A DNA stretch of 48,530 bases, taken from Thermocrispum agreste DSM 44070 (GTDB lineage Bacteria > Actinomycetota > Actinomycetes > Mycobacteriales > Pseudonocardiaceae). Positions within the stretch are counted from its first letter, which is position 1, and each line of letters opens with the position of its first letter. Shown here piece by piece: positions 32,370 through 40,159 of this stretch. The notes beneath the pieces were generated by a model that was not told the origin of the DNA, ran no database searches, and saw only the letters and a program-made list of their open reading frames with translations. The position numbers and the translations under genes are program-made. The stretch lies in assembly GCF_000427905.1 (NCBI RefSeq), contig NZ_ATYX01000009.1, positions 1 through 48,530 on the forward strand, written 5' to 3'.

Positions 32370-34514
32370 TCAAATCGCGACGGATTCCTGCTCGTCCTCG
32401 TCAGTCGATTCGCTGCGCCGGAGCTGAACGAAGTGACCGGATTCGTTCGCGCGGTATACGTCAGCGGCGTCCACGTACATGCCGACAACGCGGAGCTGAC
32501 CTGCCGCCTTTGCGGCCGCGACCACGGGATTGCGGTTCACATGCTCCAGTTGGTGCAGGACGTTGCGCAGGGCCAGGCGGTCGGCCGGGTCGGCTGGAAG
32601 CGCACCGTCGAGGGTGGGGTGTTCTCCGCCGGCCGGAGGCGGGGCATGCTCGTTCCGGGCCCGCATGGCACGGCAGCCGGAGTGCCCGCACACCACGATC
32701 TTCCGCACGTGGAGGACACGCACGGCGAACTCGATCGACGCGACGACGGAACCGGCGGGCCCGGTACGAGCGGTAGGCACGGTGTTGCCCTCGGTGCGTA
32801 CGGTGACGATGTCACCCGCTGGGGCGGGCGGGTGCAGATTCGGCAGCACCGGTGCATCCGTGCACGCAATGACCAGAGCGCCGGAGCGGGACATCGCCTG
32901 TGGCAGCCCGGGCCCGGTGATCGTCCTCTGGCCGCGCTGCCGCGGCGCAAGGGCATGCAGCCATGCCCGGAAACCTCCTGAAGTGTGGACCGGCGCCCCT
33001 TTCCGGCCGAACCATGTGTGACCGACTTCGATGACGTTCACCCGGCCGCCCGCACGCTCGTGGCCGTGTTTCCAGGTGGACAGGTACTCGAACGCGGCAT
33101 GGTCCACGTAGTCGGCGACGAGTTCGATCGTCACCACCGACCCTGCCTGCACTGAGCCGAGAACGCGCGACAAGCGCGGCACGGCCAGCGCGGTCACGGC
33201 TCCCTCGATGCTGACCCGCCATCGTCCGGGCCCGGTCTCCTCGCCATGGATCCGGGCCCTCACCCTGCGGTGCAGCGTCAGCAGCAGCGACACGGCGATC
33301 CCGGTCAGCACGCCGACGAGCAGGTCGAGCACGACGACGCTGATCAAGGTCACCGCGTAGACCGGCAGGTCCCCGTGCGCACGCACCGTTCCGATGTGGT
33401 GGGGTGCGACGAGCTTGGCACCCACGTGCACCAGCAGCCCGGCCAGCACCGCCAGCGGGATCTGTTCGAGCAGGCCGGCCAGCAGCGCCACGAACAGCAG
33501 GATCCAGACGCCGTGCAGGATGGCGGAGGCCCTGGTGCGCGCCCCGGCCGCCACGTTCGCCGAGCTCCGCACGATCACGCCGGTGACCGGCAGGCCGCCG
33601 CACGCACCCGAGGTCATGTTCGCCAGGCCCTGCCCGACGAGTTCCCGGTTCAGCTTGGCCCGGGGACCGGAGTGCAGCCGATCGACGGCGACCGCCGACA
33701 GCAGCGACTCGACGCTGGCGATGAGCGCGACGGTCAGCGCGGCCATGAGCACCTGGGGCCAGCCTCGCTGCGGGAGTTCGGGAACGAGATCCAGGGAGAG
33801 CAGCCCTCCGGCTACGTCGACCCGGCTGACGTCGGCCGAAGTCAGCGCGGCGACGACCGTAGTCGCCGTCACCGCGACGAGCGGGCCGGGAACGTGACGC
33901 AACGGCGCAGGGACGCGTGACCACACCAGCAGCACGGCGATGGTGCCCACACCGAGCAGGACCGCGGTGTCGTGGTGCCCGGCCAGTTGGCCGGGCAGGT
34001 CGGCGATGTTGGCCAACGCCGAGCTCTGCGGGCTGCCGCCCAGCACGATGTGCAGCTGGCTGAGCACGATCGTCACCCCGATCCCGGCGAGCATTCCGTG
34101 CACGATCGCCGGGGAGATGGCCAGGGCGGCCGTGGCGACCCGGCTGAGGCCGAGAGCGATCTGGATCGCCCCGGCGATCACGGTGATCAAGCAGGTGACC
34201 GCCCACCCGAACTGGTCGATGGTTTCCGCCATGACCACCGTCAGGCCGGCCGCGGGACCGCTGACCTGCAGTGGCGATCCGCCCGCTGCGCCTGCCACCA
34301 CTCCCCCGGCGATCGCGGCGATCAATCCGGCGGCGATGGGCGCGCCGGAGGCCAGGGCGATGCCGAGCGACAGGGGCACGGCGACCAGGAAGACCACCAA
34401 GGAGGCCAGGACGTCGTGCCGGGCGATCGTGCCTGCGACGGTGCTCAGCGCACGGTCACCGGACGTGCCGGGCCGAGCGGTTCGCCGTCGGTCGCGCGTC
34501 GCTGTTGGGGCCAC
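32370..34514 (-). CDS. SulP-family anion transporter fused to a beta-carbonic-anhydrase-like domain
   Basis: A 714-aa fusion. Residues about 30-415 are the SulP membrane domain (10 or more hydrophobic spans, with VPLSLGIALASGAP and GLTVVMAETIDQFG), about 430-500 a STAS domain, and about 545-685 a beta-carbonic-anhydrase fold. Such fusions probably move bicarbonate or sulfate and couple it to CO2 hydration. Zinc ligands C551, H611 and C614 are present (IACTDAP; VVCGHSGC), but the Asp-Arg dyad is broken: where C-x-D-x-R is expected the sequence is CTDAP, with Pro555 for Arg. I chose the GTG at 34514, preceded by CGGAGG; the open frame continues 88 codons upstream. Confidence 0.9.
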   Translation of the reverse strand: MAPTATRDRRRTARPGTSGDRALSTVAGTIARHDVLASLVVFLVAVPLSLGIALASGAPIAAGLIAAIAGGVVAGAAGGSPLQVSGPAAGLTVVMAETIDQFGWAVTCLITVIAGAIQIALGLSRVATAALAISPAIVHGMLAGIGVTIVLSQLHIVLGGSPQSSALANIADLPGQLAGHHDTAVLLGVGTIAVLLVWSRVPAPLRHVPGPLVAVTATTVVAALTSADVSRVDVAGGLLSLDLVPELPQRGWPQVLMAALTVALIASVESLLSAVAVDRLHSGPRAKLNRELVGQGLANMTSGACGGLPVTGVIVRSSANVAAGARTRASAILHGVWILLFVALLAGLLEQIPLAVLAGLLVHVGAKLVAPHHIGTVRAHGDLPVYAVTLISVVVLDLLVGVLTGIAVSLLLTLHRRVRARIHGEETGPGRWRVSIEGAVTALAVPRLSRVLGSVQAGSVVTIELVADYVDHAAFEYLSTWKHGHERAGGRVNVIEVGHTWFGRKGAPVHTSGGFRAWLHALAPRQRGQRTITGPGLPQAMSRSGALVIACTDAPVLPNLHPPAPAGDIVTVRTEGNTVPTARTGPAGSVVASIEFAVRVLHVRKIVVCGHSGCRAMRARNEHAPPPAGGEHPTLDGALPADPADRLALRNVLHQLEHVNRNPVVAAAKAAGQLRVVGMYVDAADVYRANESGHFVQLRRSESTDEDEQESVAI

Positions 34515-34787
34515 CAGGTCCTCCGTCCCGCTGAGATCCGTCTTCCGAGCCGACAGCGACGGCGACTCTTCTCTTGTCCTTCCAGGAAAGCATGACCGAT
34601 GTTGATCATGGTGAGGGCAGCGGCCCGGTGACGGCCGGAAGGACACAAGATCGTCACATGACGCAGGGCCTGGCGGCCCGCGTGCACGGAATGAGGTGGC
34701 CCGATTCTCACCCCGCAGCGGTACGTCACCGCCCGGCCCGTCACGGATCGTCACGAATCTCGGTCGATGCACCACCATCGGTGAAAA

Positions 34788-36146
34788 TCACGTGACGATC
34801 CGGTCAGATTCGCTCGCTTCCGGTTCGGCGCCGCCACCGCGCTCGCCGAGCCAGCTGGCCGCGAAGGACGCCAGGTCGGCCACGGCGACGTACTGCTGGT
34901 CCTGGTCGCGGCGCTTGCTCTCCCGGATCAGCTTCTCCAGCGCCGCACGGGCGCGACGTAGGCGCGAGTCCAGCTCGCTTCGCGCAGCTTGGAGTCTGCG
35001 TTCGTAGCCGACGATCTCGGCGGCATGCTCCCGCTCGATGCGGCGTACTTCGTCGCGGTGCTCTTCAGCGAGCTGCTTCATGGACGCCGTGGCGGATGCC
35101 GTCGCCGCAGCGATCTCTTTGGCGGCTTGTGATCGGGCCTCGGCGATCCGGGCGTCGGCCGCGGCCCGCGCGCGGTCTCGCTCCTCGACGGCGGAATCGG
35201 CGCGCTGTCGTTCCTGCTCGGCGCTGCGCTGCGCGTCAGCGAGCTGCCGGCGCAACGCTTCCACGGTCGCCTGGCAGGCGGCCAGCTCCGCCTGGGTTTG
35301 CGCCAGCCGCTCGCGGTCGCGTTCGGCGGCTTGTTCCGCCCGTTCTGCCCGGCCGGCGTGCTGCTCCGCGGCCGACTGAGCGCGAGCCGCCTCCGCTTCC
35401 GCCTGCCGTTGGCGTCGTTCGGCCTCCTGCGCGCGGCGCTCGGCTCGCTCTCGCTGCTTCTCGGCCTCCCGCTGCGCTTGCTGTGCCGCCTCGGCTCGTT
35501 CCTCGGCCTCGCGCCGCAACCGGGCGTCGGCTTCGGCACGGCCGAGAGCGTCCCGTTCGGCGGCCTCTGCGGCCTCGGCTCGGGCAAGCGCGGCCTTGAC
35601 GGTCTCGTCCAGGCGGACTCGCACGCCGTGGAGCGTGTCGGTGAGGCCGGCGATCGCACCCTCGGGGCCGAGCAGTTGCTGCACGGTGGTCACCTGCTCG
35701 GTGAGCAGATCCAGGTCGGCGTTCGGGACGGCTTCGGCGCCGAACACCTGCCGTACCTTCTCCAGGGCCGGCCCCAGCTCCGCGCAGGTGATGCCGTACT
35801 CGGCCTCGAACCGGCCAGTGCCGTCGGCGCAGTACTTCCGCGGCCGCGAGCGCCCCTTCTGTTCCGGCAGCACCTGCTGGCAGCACTGACAGCGGTTGAC
35901 CGGCCGAGCACCGCCTCCGCCGGAGGCCTCGTGCGCATCGGGGGTGCTGGTCACATCGCCTGCATCCCGGCCTCCGGATGCACCGACCGCACCAACCACA
36001 CCCGGCGCGTCTGCTGGGCGTGCGCCGCCAATGCCGGCCGCTCCGGTCTCCCCGGCCGACGCTGTCGCCTCACCCGACGCTGTCGCGTCGCCCACGCTCG
36101 CATCACTCCTGCTGTTCGCGTGCTGCGCTCCGTTCTCGTTCGACAT
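34788..36146 (-). CDS. KfrA-like zinc-finger/coiled-coil DNA-binding protein
   Basis: A 452-aa protein in three parts: an Ala/Gly-rich disordered N-terminus (1-80), a cysteine cluster (C86, C88, C89, C106, with GRSRPRKYCADGTGR) that looks like a zinc ribbon, and a very long Ala/Glu/Arg/Gln coiled coil (about 170-420). The C-terminus is short and acidic. KfrA-type proteins from plasmids and integrated elements bind repeats near their own promoter and aid partition or segregation; this one faces an upstream region holding tandem repeats and an AT-rich promoter. It lies 625 nt from the divergent tyrosine recombinase, consistent with an integrated element. The function is inferred. Confidence 0.75.
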   Translation of the reverse strand: MSNENGAQHANSRSDASVGDATASGEATASAGETGAAGIGGARPADAPGVVGAVGASGGRDAGDVTSTPDAHEASGGGGARPVNRCQCCQQVLPEQKGRSRPRKYCADGTGRFEAEYGITCAELGPALEKVRQVFGAEAVPNADLDLLTEQVTTVQQLLGPEGAIAGLTDTLHGVRVRLDETVKAALARAEAAEAAERDALGRAEADARLRREAEERAEAAQQAQREAEKQRERAERRAQEAERRQRQAEAEAARAQSAAEQHAGRAERAEQAAERDRERLAQTQAELAACQATVEALRRQLADAQRSAEQERQRADSAVEERDRARAAADARIAEARSQAAKEIAAATASATASMKQLAEEHRDEVRRIEREHAAEIVGYERRLQAARSELDSRLRRARAALEKLIRESKRRDQDQQYVAVADLASFAASWLGERGGGAEPEASESDRIVT

Positions 36147-36235
36147 CTCGTTCCTGCCTGTGTTTTGCCTGCTCCTGCCTGGCCGCCGGACCGCGCCGTC
36201 CGGCGCGGCAGATCCAACGCCGTTCCTCCGTTACA

Positions 36236-36300
36236 CGTCATCCTACTTGATCTAGTTTTGTAGTTGATTGCTACTATCTCTAAATTAAGTCTGATAGGTA
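36236..36300 (-). promoter_or_regulatory. AT-rich promoter/origin-like stretch upstream of the KfrA-like gene
   Basis: About 65 nt with far lower GC than the rest of the window, including TAGTTTTGTAGTTGATTGC and TCTCTAAATTAAGTC and several short TAGT/ACTA and GTAG/CTAC dyads. It lies 90-155 nt upstream of the KfrA-like start. Likely promoter with autoregulatory sites, or a DNA-unwinding stretch of an origin. Confidence 0.5.
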
Positions 36301-36309
36301 ACAGGAAAG

Positions 36310-36341
36310 GGAGGGGTGAGAATGACTGTTCTCACCCCTCC
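36310..36341. terminator. 13-bp inverted repeat
   Basis: GGAGGGGTGAGAA and TTCTCACCCCTCC flank a 6-nt loop (TGACTG). Position between the AT-rich stretch and the tandem repeats allows either a terminator separating transcripts or a protein-binding site. No long T-run follows on either strand. Confidence 0.55.
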
Positions 36342-36384
36342 TTCTGGCGCGGGAAAAAGACGGATCCCCCTCCGACCGGCACCC

Positions 36385-36449
36385 GGAGCTCTGCAGGGGC
36401 ACCACGGGCTCTGTAAGGGGGCACCAGGGAGCTCTGTAGGGGACGCCAC
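36385..36449. repeat. Tandem repeat family A, three units of 21-22 nt
   Basis: Three consecutive imperfect copies with core GCTCTGYARGGG (36385-36405, 36406-36427, 36428-36449), each ending in a CACCAC/CGCCAC-like tail. Iteron-like arrangement upstream of the KfrA-like gene. Confidence 0.8.
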
Positions 36450-36470
36450 GGAAGCAGGAAGCGGCGCGGC

Positions 36471-36557
36471 GTGGGACCGGGAGACGCGGAAGCAACCACG
36501 TGGGACCGGAGGGCGCAGGTGCAACCGAGTGGGACTGAAGGGCGCAGGAGCAACGAG
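36471..36557. repeat. Tandem repeat family B, three units of exactly 29 nt
   Basis: Three contiguous 29-nt units (36471-36499, 36500-36528, 36529-36557), each starting GTGGGACYG and containing GGGCGCAGG-like and GCAACC-like blocks. There are no spacers, so this is not CRISPR. The family differs from family A, and both lie between the KfrA-like gene and the recombinase. Confidence 0.85.
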
Positions 36558-36734
36558 AAGCGTTCGTCAGGCGCCGCGACATTCGCGACGTAGGCGACGT
36601 AGGCACCGTCGGGAATGCGAGCGCAGCAAGCTCACGAAGTCGTGCGCCCGTTGATCAATGGATTGCCGCCGCGGGCTGTCCGTGACGTAAGGTCAAGATC
36701 GAGAGCCATCGTCCGTGGAGATGGAGACGTCCTC

Positions 36735-36785
36735 GTGACCGCGCTGGGCCCCCAGACGACCGACCGCAGCCATGTCCGCCGTTGA
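36735..36785 (+). CDS. Possible 16-codon leader ORF overlapping the recombinase start
   Basis: GTG at 36735, preceded by the purine-rich GGAGATGGAGACG, opens a 16-codon frame (VTALGPQTTDRSHVRR) ending at the TGA at 36783-36785, 14 nt inside the recombinase gene. The recombinase ATG at 36772 has no clear Shine-Dalgarno sequence of its own, so coupled translation through this leader is possible. Confidence 0.25.
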   Translation: MTALGPQTTDRSHVRR

Positions 36786-37953
36786 CCTCACCAGCCCCGG
36801 ATCCGGGTTGGCCGGGCTCGGCCCGGCCGACGGCGGCGACATGCGCGACATCGCCGCGGCCGTCGACCTCCTCCCCGCCCTGCCGCCGCCGGACCCGAGC
36901 GACCGCTACCACGTCCGCACCCTGACGGTGCTGTGGCTAGTCAGGCTGAGCGAGACCAGCCGCCGCAGCTACTACCAGGCACTGGCGGACTGGCTGGCCT
37001 GGTGCGACCGCCACGGCGTCGACCCGCTCGCCGCGCGCCGCGCGGACCGCGATGCCTGGCAGGCGGGCATGACCTCCCGCAAGGTCGGCCCAGGCAACGT
37101 CGTCTCCACGATCCCGGCGTCACCGGCGACCGTCGCGAAGCGCCTGGCCGTCGTGTCCAGCTGGTACGCCTACCTGGCCGAGAACGACATCGACGTGCGC
37201 AACCCCGCGGCGGGCGGCAGCAGGCCCAAGCCCCCGGCACGGTCGCGCCTGCCCGCACTGTCCGCCGACGAAATGTGCGGCTTCATCGACTGGCTGATCC
37301 GCCGCGCCGAACGGCTCGGCACCGAAGCGGCCTGGCGGGACGCCGCGCACCTTCACTTGCTGTTCGCCACCGGCCTGCGGGTCACGGCCAGCTGCACGGC
37401 CGAGTTCAAGGACATCCGCTTCGAGTCCGGCTACTGCGTGCTCTACTACCGCAAGAAGTCCCGTACCGCCGACGACTGGGACTTCGTGCCCTTGTCCGAG
37501 CACCTTCTGCAAACGCTCACCCGCTACTGGACGCTGCGCGCTCGCCGGGAAAGCGCCGAACGAGGCAAGCTCGTCACCGTCCAGGACCTCGAAGGCCCGC
37601 TCTTCGTCTCCACGCCCCATCCGCACCAGCCGGAGCGCACCGGCGGCGCGCCGCTGAATCAGAAGCACGTGCAGCGGCGGCTGCGCACGCTTGCCAGGCA
37701 AGCCGGACTGAGGTGCGCGGCGACCATCACGCCGCACTCCACCCGGCGCACGGCGGCCACCGTCGCGCTCGCCAACGGAGCCACCCTCGCCCAGGTGCAA
37801 GACCTGCTCGGACACGCCGATCCGAGAACGACGCGCCAGGGATACGACGCGTCCATTCACCGGCTGGAAACGAGCGCGGTCTGGACGATCGCAGACGTCA
37901 CGGCCAACGGAGCCCCGGCACGAAAGCCGACTCCGCCCACCGCCGCGCGCTGA
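36772..37953 (+). CDS. Tyrosine recombinase/integrase
   Basis: A 393-aa site-specific recombinase. An N-terminal SAM-like core-binding domain (about 45-145: SETSRRSYYQALADWLAWCDRHG..WYAYLAENDI) precedes the catalytic domain. Catalytic residues: R203 in FATGLRVTAS, a lysine in YYRKKSRT, H322-x-x-R325 in TPHSTRRTA, H348 in LLGHADPRTT, and nucleophile Y358. All are present, so the enzyme could be active. Arg I is followed by TAS instead of the usual SEL. Placement next to repeats and a KfrA-like gene suggests an integrated plasmid or genomic element; no tRNA or attachment site pair could be found in the window. Confidence 0.9.
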   Translation: MSAVDLTSPGSGLAGLGPADGGDMRDIAAAVDLLPALPPPDPSDRYHVRTLTVLWLVRLSETSRRSYYQALADWLAWCDRHGVDPLAARRADRDAWQAGMTSRKVGPGNVVSTIPASPATVAKRLAVVSSWYAYLAENDIDVRNPAAGGSRPKPPARSRLPALSADEMCGFIDWLIRRAERLGTEAAWRDAAHLHLLFATGLRVTASCTAEFKDIRFESGYCVLYYRKKSRTADDWDFVPLSEHLLQTLTRYWTLRARRESAERGKLVTVQDLEGPLFVSTPHPHQPERTGGAPLNQKHVQRRLRTLARQAGLRCAATITPHSTRRTAATVALANGATLAQVQDLLGHADPRTTRQGYDASIHRLETSAVWTIADVTANGAPARKPTPPTAAR

Positions 37954-37971
37954 CCGCAGAGGCACCCGGCA

Positions 37972-38153
37972 CTCCGGACTCCCACCCGGGATCGCGCAGC
38001 CCACCGGCTTCCGCCCGGTGATGCACCCCTTCGGATCCCCACCTGGCCGCGCAGCCCACCTGACTCCCACCACGGATTCACACAGCCCACCGGACTCCTA
38101 CCTGGTTCACCCAGCACAGCCGGTCCTCGCCCAGCGTTCACACAGCACAGCCG
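37972..38153. repeat. Degenerate tandem repeats downstream of the recombinase
   Basis: About five diverged units of roughly 30-60 nt, each built from an ACTCCCACC/CTCCTACC-like block, a GATTCACACAG- or GATCGCGCAG-like block and CCCACCGG/CACAGCCGG. Later copies are closer to each other (CGTTCACACAGCACAGCCG). The stretch has no believable gene and separates the recombinase from the TauE gene. Confidence 0.65.
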
Positions 38154-38201
38154 ACCCCACCCGGGCGCACGCCTCAGCCATGGCCGGTGCCGTCCGGGCT
38201 T

Positions 38202-38230
38202 GTCGGTGCCAGTCGGTGCCAGTCGGTGCC
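38202..38230. repeat. 10-nt tandem triplication next to the TauE start
   Basis: GTCGGTGCCA is repeated three times head to tail, ending about 11 nt before the chosen GTG start at 38242. It occupies the expected ribosome-binding region, so copy-number slippage could alter start spacing. Confidence 0.7.
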
Positions 38231-38241
38231 GCCGAGTGCGT

Positions 38242-39048
38242 GTGACCGTGCTTGTCACCATCCGGCCGCCCATCGATGCTGTGGGCGTGCTCGAGCACGT
38301 TCTCGTCCTGCTGGCCGGAATCGCGGCAGGTGCCCTGAACGCCATCGGCGGCGGTGGCACCTTCGTGGCGCTGCCCGCCCTCGTCGCTTTCGGCCTGCCG
38401 CCCGTGACCGCCAACGCCGTTTCCCGGGTCGCGCTGGTGCCCGGGGCCATCACCAGCGCGTGGGTCTACCGCCACGACCTGGTCTCGCTCGGCACCACGT
38501 CCACCAGAACCGTCACGATCGTCAGCGTGCTCGGCAGCGGTGTCGGCGCCGCCCTGCTGCTCGTACTGCCCTCGTCGATGTTCGACGCCGCCGTGCCCTG
38601 GCTGCTCGCCTTCGCCACCGTCGTGCTGGCCTTCGGGCGGCGACTGTCCCAGGCGCTCAGCGCGGCGCTGAACCGAACCGTGGCCATGAGCCCGCGCGCC
38701 GTCCTGGTCGGGCAGTTCGTCGTGGCCGCTTACGGTGGCTACTTCGGTGGCGCGGTCGGAATTCTGATGGTGAGCCTGTGGAGCGTCGGCCTCGGCCTCG
38801 ATCCCGCGGTCAGCAACCCCATGCGCGTCACCCAGCTCGCCGCCATCTTCCTCAGCGCAAGCGTGCTGTTCCTCGTCGCCTCGGATGCGCTCGACGCGTC
38901 GACGATCCTGGTGGTGATGCTGGCCGGTGCGATAGCGGGCGGCTTCCTCGGCGCCCAACTGGCACGGCGCCTGCCCGCCTGGCTGCTGCGTGCGGCACTA
39001 CTGGCAACCGCCGTCACCACGACAGTGCTCTATTTCCTGCGCGGATGA
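38242..39048 (+). CDS. TauE/SafE-family sulfite/organosulfonate exporter-like permease
   Basis: A 268-aa membrane protein with about eight spans. It has the N-terminal GxxxGALNAIGGGGTFVALPAL motif and the second-half GGYFGGAVGILMV motif characteristic of the family. Members are thought to move sulfite, sulfoacetate or related anions across the cytoplasmic membrane; the substrate here is unknown. Starts are ambiguous: GTG at 38242 is used, GTG at 38281 would remove 13 residues, and an open frame reaches 38200 through the 10-nt repeats. It is convergent with the LysR gene. Confidence 0.88.
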   Translation: MTVLVTIRPPIDAVGVLEHVLVLLAGIAAGALNAIGGGGTFVALPALVAFGLPPVTANAVSRVALVPGAITSAWVYRHDLVSLGTTSTRTVTIVSVLGSGVGAALLLVLPSSMFDAAVPWLLAFATVVLAFGRRLSQALSAALNRTVAMSPRAVLVGQFVVAAYGGYFGGAVGILMVSLWSVGLGLDPAVSNPMRVTQLAAIFLSASVLFLVASDALDASTILVVMLAGAIAGGFLGAQLARRLPAWLLRAALLATAVTTTVLYFLRG

Positions 39049-39067
39049 CATTTCCTGCGCGGATGAC
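39033..39067. repeat. 18-nt tandem duplication at the TauE stop codon
   Basis: TTTCCTGCGCGGATGACA at 39033-39050 is repeated (17 of 18 nt) at 39051-39067. The unit contains the last codons and TGA of the TauE gene. The second copy is noncoding. Probable recent slippage event. Confidence 0.85.
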
Positions 39068-39074
39068 GTGCAGG

Positions 39075-40022
39075 TCAGCGCCAGATCGTCACGTACACCG
39101 GCGGTTTGAAGCGCGACGGCGGCACGCCACTGCTCGGCGACTTCATCACGTGCATCGCGCTCGGTGTGCTCAGGAAGTGCCGCAGCGAGTTCGCCGCGGC
39201 CGACCGCCGATCTGCCGGCAGAGTGCTGACATGCCAGCACACCGGCATCGGTGTCGCGGGCGTGGGCACGACGGCAAGCTCCTGCCTGCGCAGCTCCGCC
39301 GCCACCAGGTGCTCCAGCGCCACCGTGACGCCCGCACCGCGAGCTGCCGCCGACCACGCCGCGGTCTGATTCGGGAAGACCTGGACCGCCGCGTCCGGCA
39401 CGTTGAGGGCACGCAACAGCCGGCTCGTGTCCGTCTGTGGATCGGCTCCCGCCGGGTCCACCAGCCACTGCCAGTGCGATGGCGGCCCCTCGTATCGATG
39501 GCGTGGTGAGCCCACGACCACCAACTTGCTCTGGAAGATCGGCACGCTGTCGATCTCCTGCCCCGGTTCGCTGTCCAGGCGCGGCCCGATCGCCACGTCG
39601 GCCAGCCGGTTGGTGATCAGCACCGGCATTTCCGACACCTGCGCCAAGCCCGCCGTCGCCTCGATCCGGCCAGCCAATCGCTTCCCGAAGGCCTCGAACA
39701 GCGGGTTGGCGACGAACTCGGCGAACTCGCTGGTCACCGCGACCTGCAGGCGCTCGGGTGCGCCGTTGGCGCGCCGCACCGCCGCCTCGGCCTCGGCGCC
39801 GAGCGCGACCATCTGGGACGCGATCGGCAGCAGCTGCCGCCCGCCCGGCGTCAGGGTCATGCCGCCGGCCCGTTTGATCAACAGCTTGTCCCCGTGGTGC
39901 TGCCGCAGCGCCGCCAGCGCCTGCGACACCGCAGGCTCGCTCACCCCCAACGCCTTGGCGGCGTTGGTGACCGATCCGAGCCTGGCGACGAGTACGAACG
40001 CGTTGAGCTGGGCTAGGGTCAC
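39075..40022 (-). CDS. LysR-family transcriptional regulator
   Basis: A 315-aa LTTR. The N-terminal helix-turn-helix starts VTLAQLNAFVLVARLGSVTNAAKALGVSEPAVSQALAALRQHHGDKLL and is followed by a linker helix and the two-lobed substrate-binding domain. Divergent from the coxD/coxE unit across a 137-nt region, it is likely to regulate the CO dehydrogenase genes; LysR regulators are known beside actinobacterial cox clusters. I chose the GTG at 40022, where family similarity begins. A TTG at 40058 would add 12 residues and would place the dyad at 40038-40051 inside the gene. Confidence 0.9.
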   Translation of the reverse strand: MTLAQLNAFVLVARLGSVTNAAKALGVSEPAVSQALAALRQHHGDKLLIKRAGGMTLTPGGRQLLPIASQMVALGAEAEAAVRRANGAPERLQVAVTSEFAEFVANPLFEAFGKRLAGRIEATAGLAQVSEMPVLITNRLADVAIGPRLDSEPGQEIDSVPIFQSKLVVVGSPRHRYEGPPSHWQWLVDPAGADPQTDTSRLLRALNVPDAAVQVFPNQTAAWSAAARGAGVTVALEHLVAAELRRQELAVVPTPATPMPVCWHVSTLPADRRSAAANSLRHFLSTPSAMHVMKSPSSGVPPSRFKPPVYVTIWR

Positions 40023-40159
40023 ATCACTACATTCATCGTGATGCTGATCACAAATCAAGCCTACTTAATCGAACCCTTAATTCACCACGTCGAAAAGCCC
40101 CGACCGGGCTAGCTTGGGATCCAGCGGCCCCGCGACCCCGCAACGAAGGGGAGGCAGTC
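40023..40159. promoter_or_regulatory. Divergent lysR / cox-accessory promoter region
   Basis: Contains the dyad GTGAT-GCTG-ATCAC at 40038-40051, a locally AT-rich segment with two direct copies of CTTAAT (about 40063-40080), and AGCCC-N5-GGGCT further right. The rightward gene has an AGGGGAGG Shine-Dalgarno sequence. A LysR operator is the natural reading of the dyad. Confidence 0.5.

Noticed and set aside
36471-36557. Regular 29-nt repeats considered as CRISPR
   Set aside because: Units are directly adjacent with no spacers, and no cas gene is nearby.
36280-36606. Minus-strand frame of 108 codons covering the hairpin and both repeat families
   Set aside because: The translation simply reflects the repeats, with Pro/Arg/Ser/Cys-rich sequence and no recognisable domain.
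37120-38073. Minus-strand frame opposite the recombinase and through the downstream repeats
   Set aside because: The recombinase on plus has all catalytic residues; the antisense product is repetitive and Gly/Arg-rich.
34788-38241. Search for a tRNA gene or paired attachment sites around the recombinase
   Set aside because: No cloverleaf-like sequence and no convincing long direct repeat pair bordering the region were seen by eye, so no att sites are annotated.
40023-40058. TTG start for LysR adding 12 residues
   Set aside because: Family similarity begins at VTLAQLNAF (GTG at 40022), and the extension would swallow the likely operator dyad.
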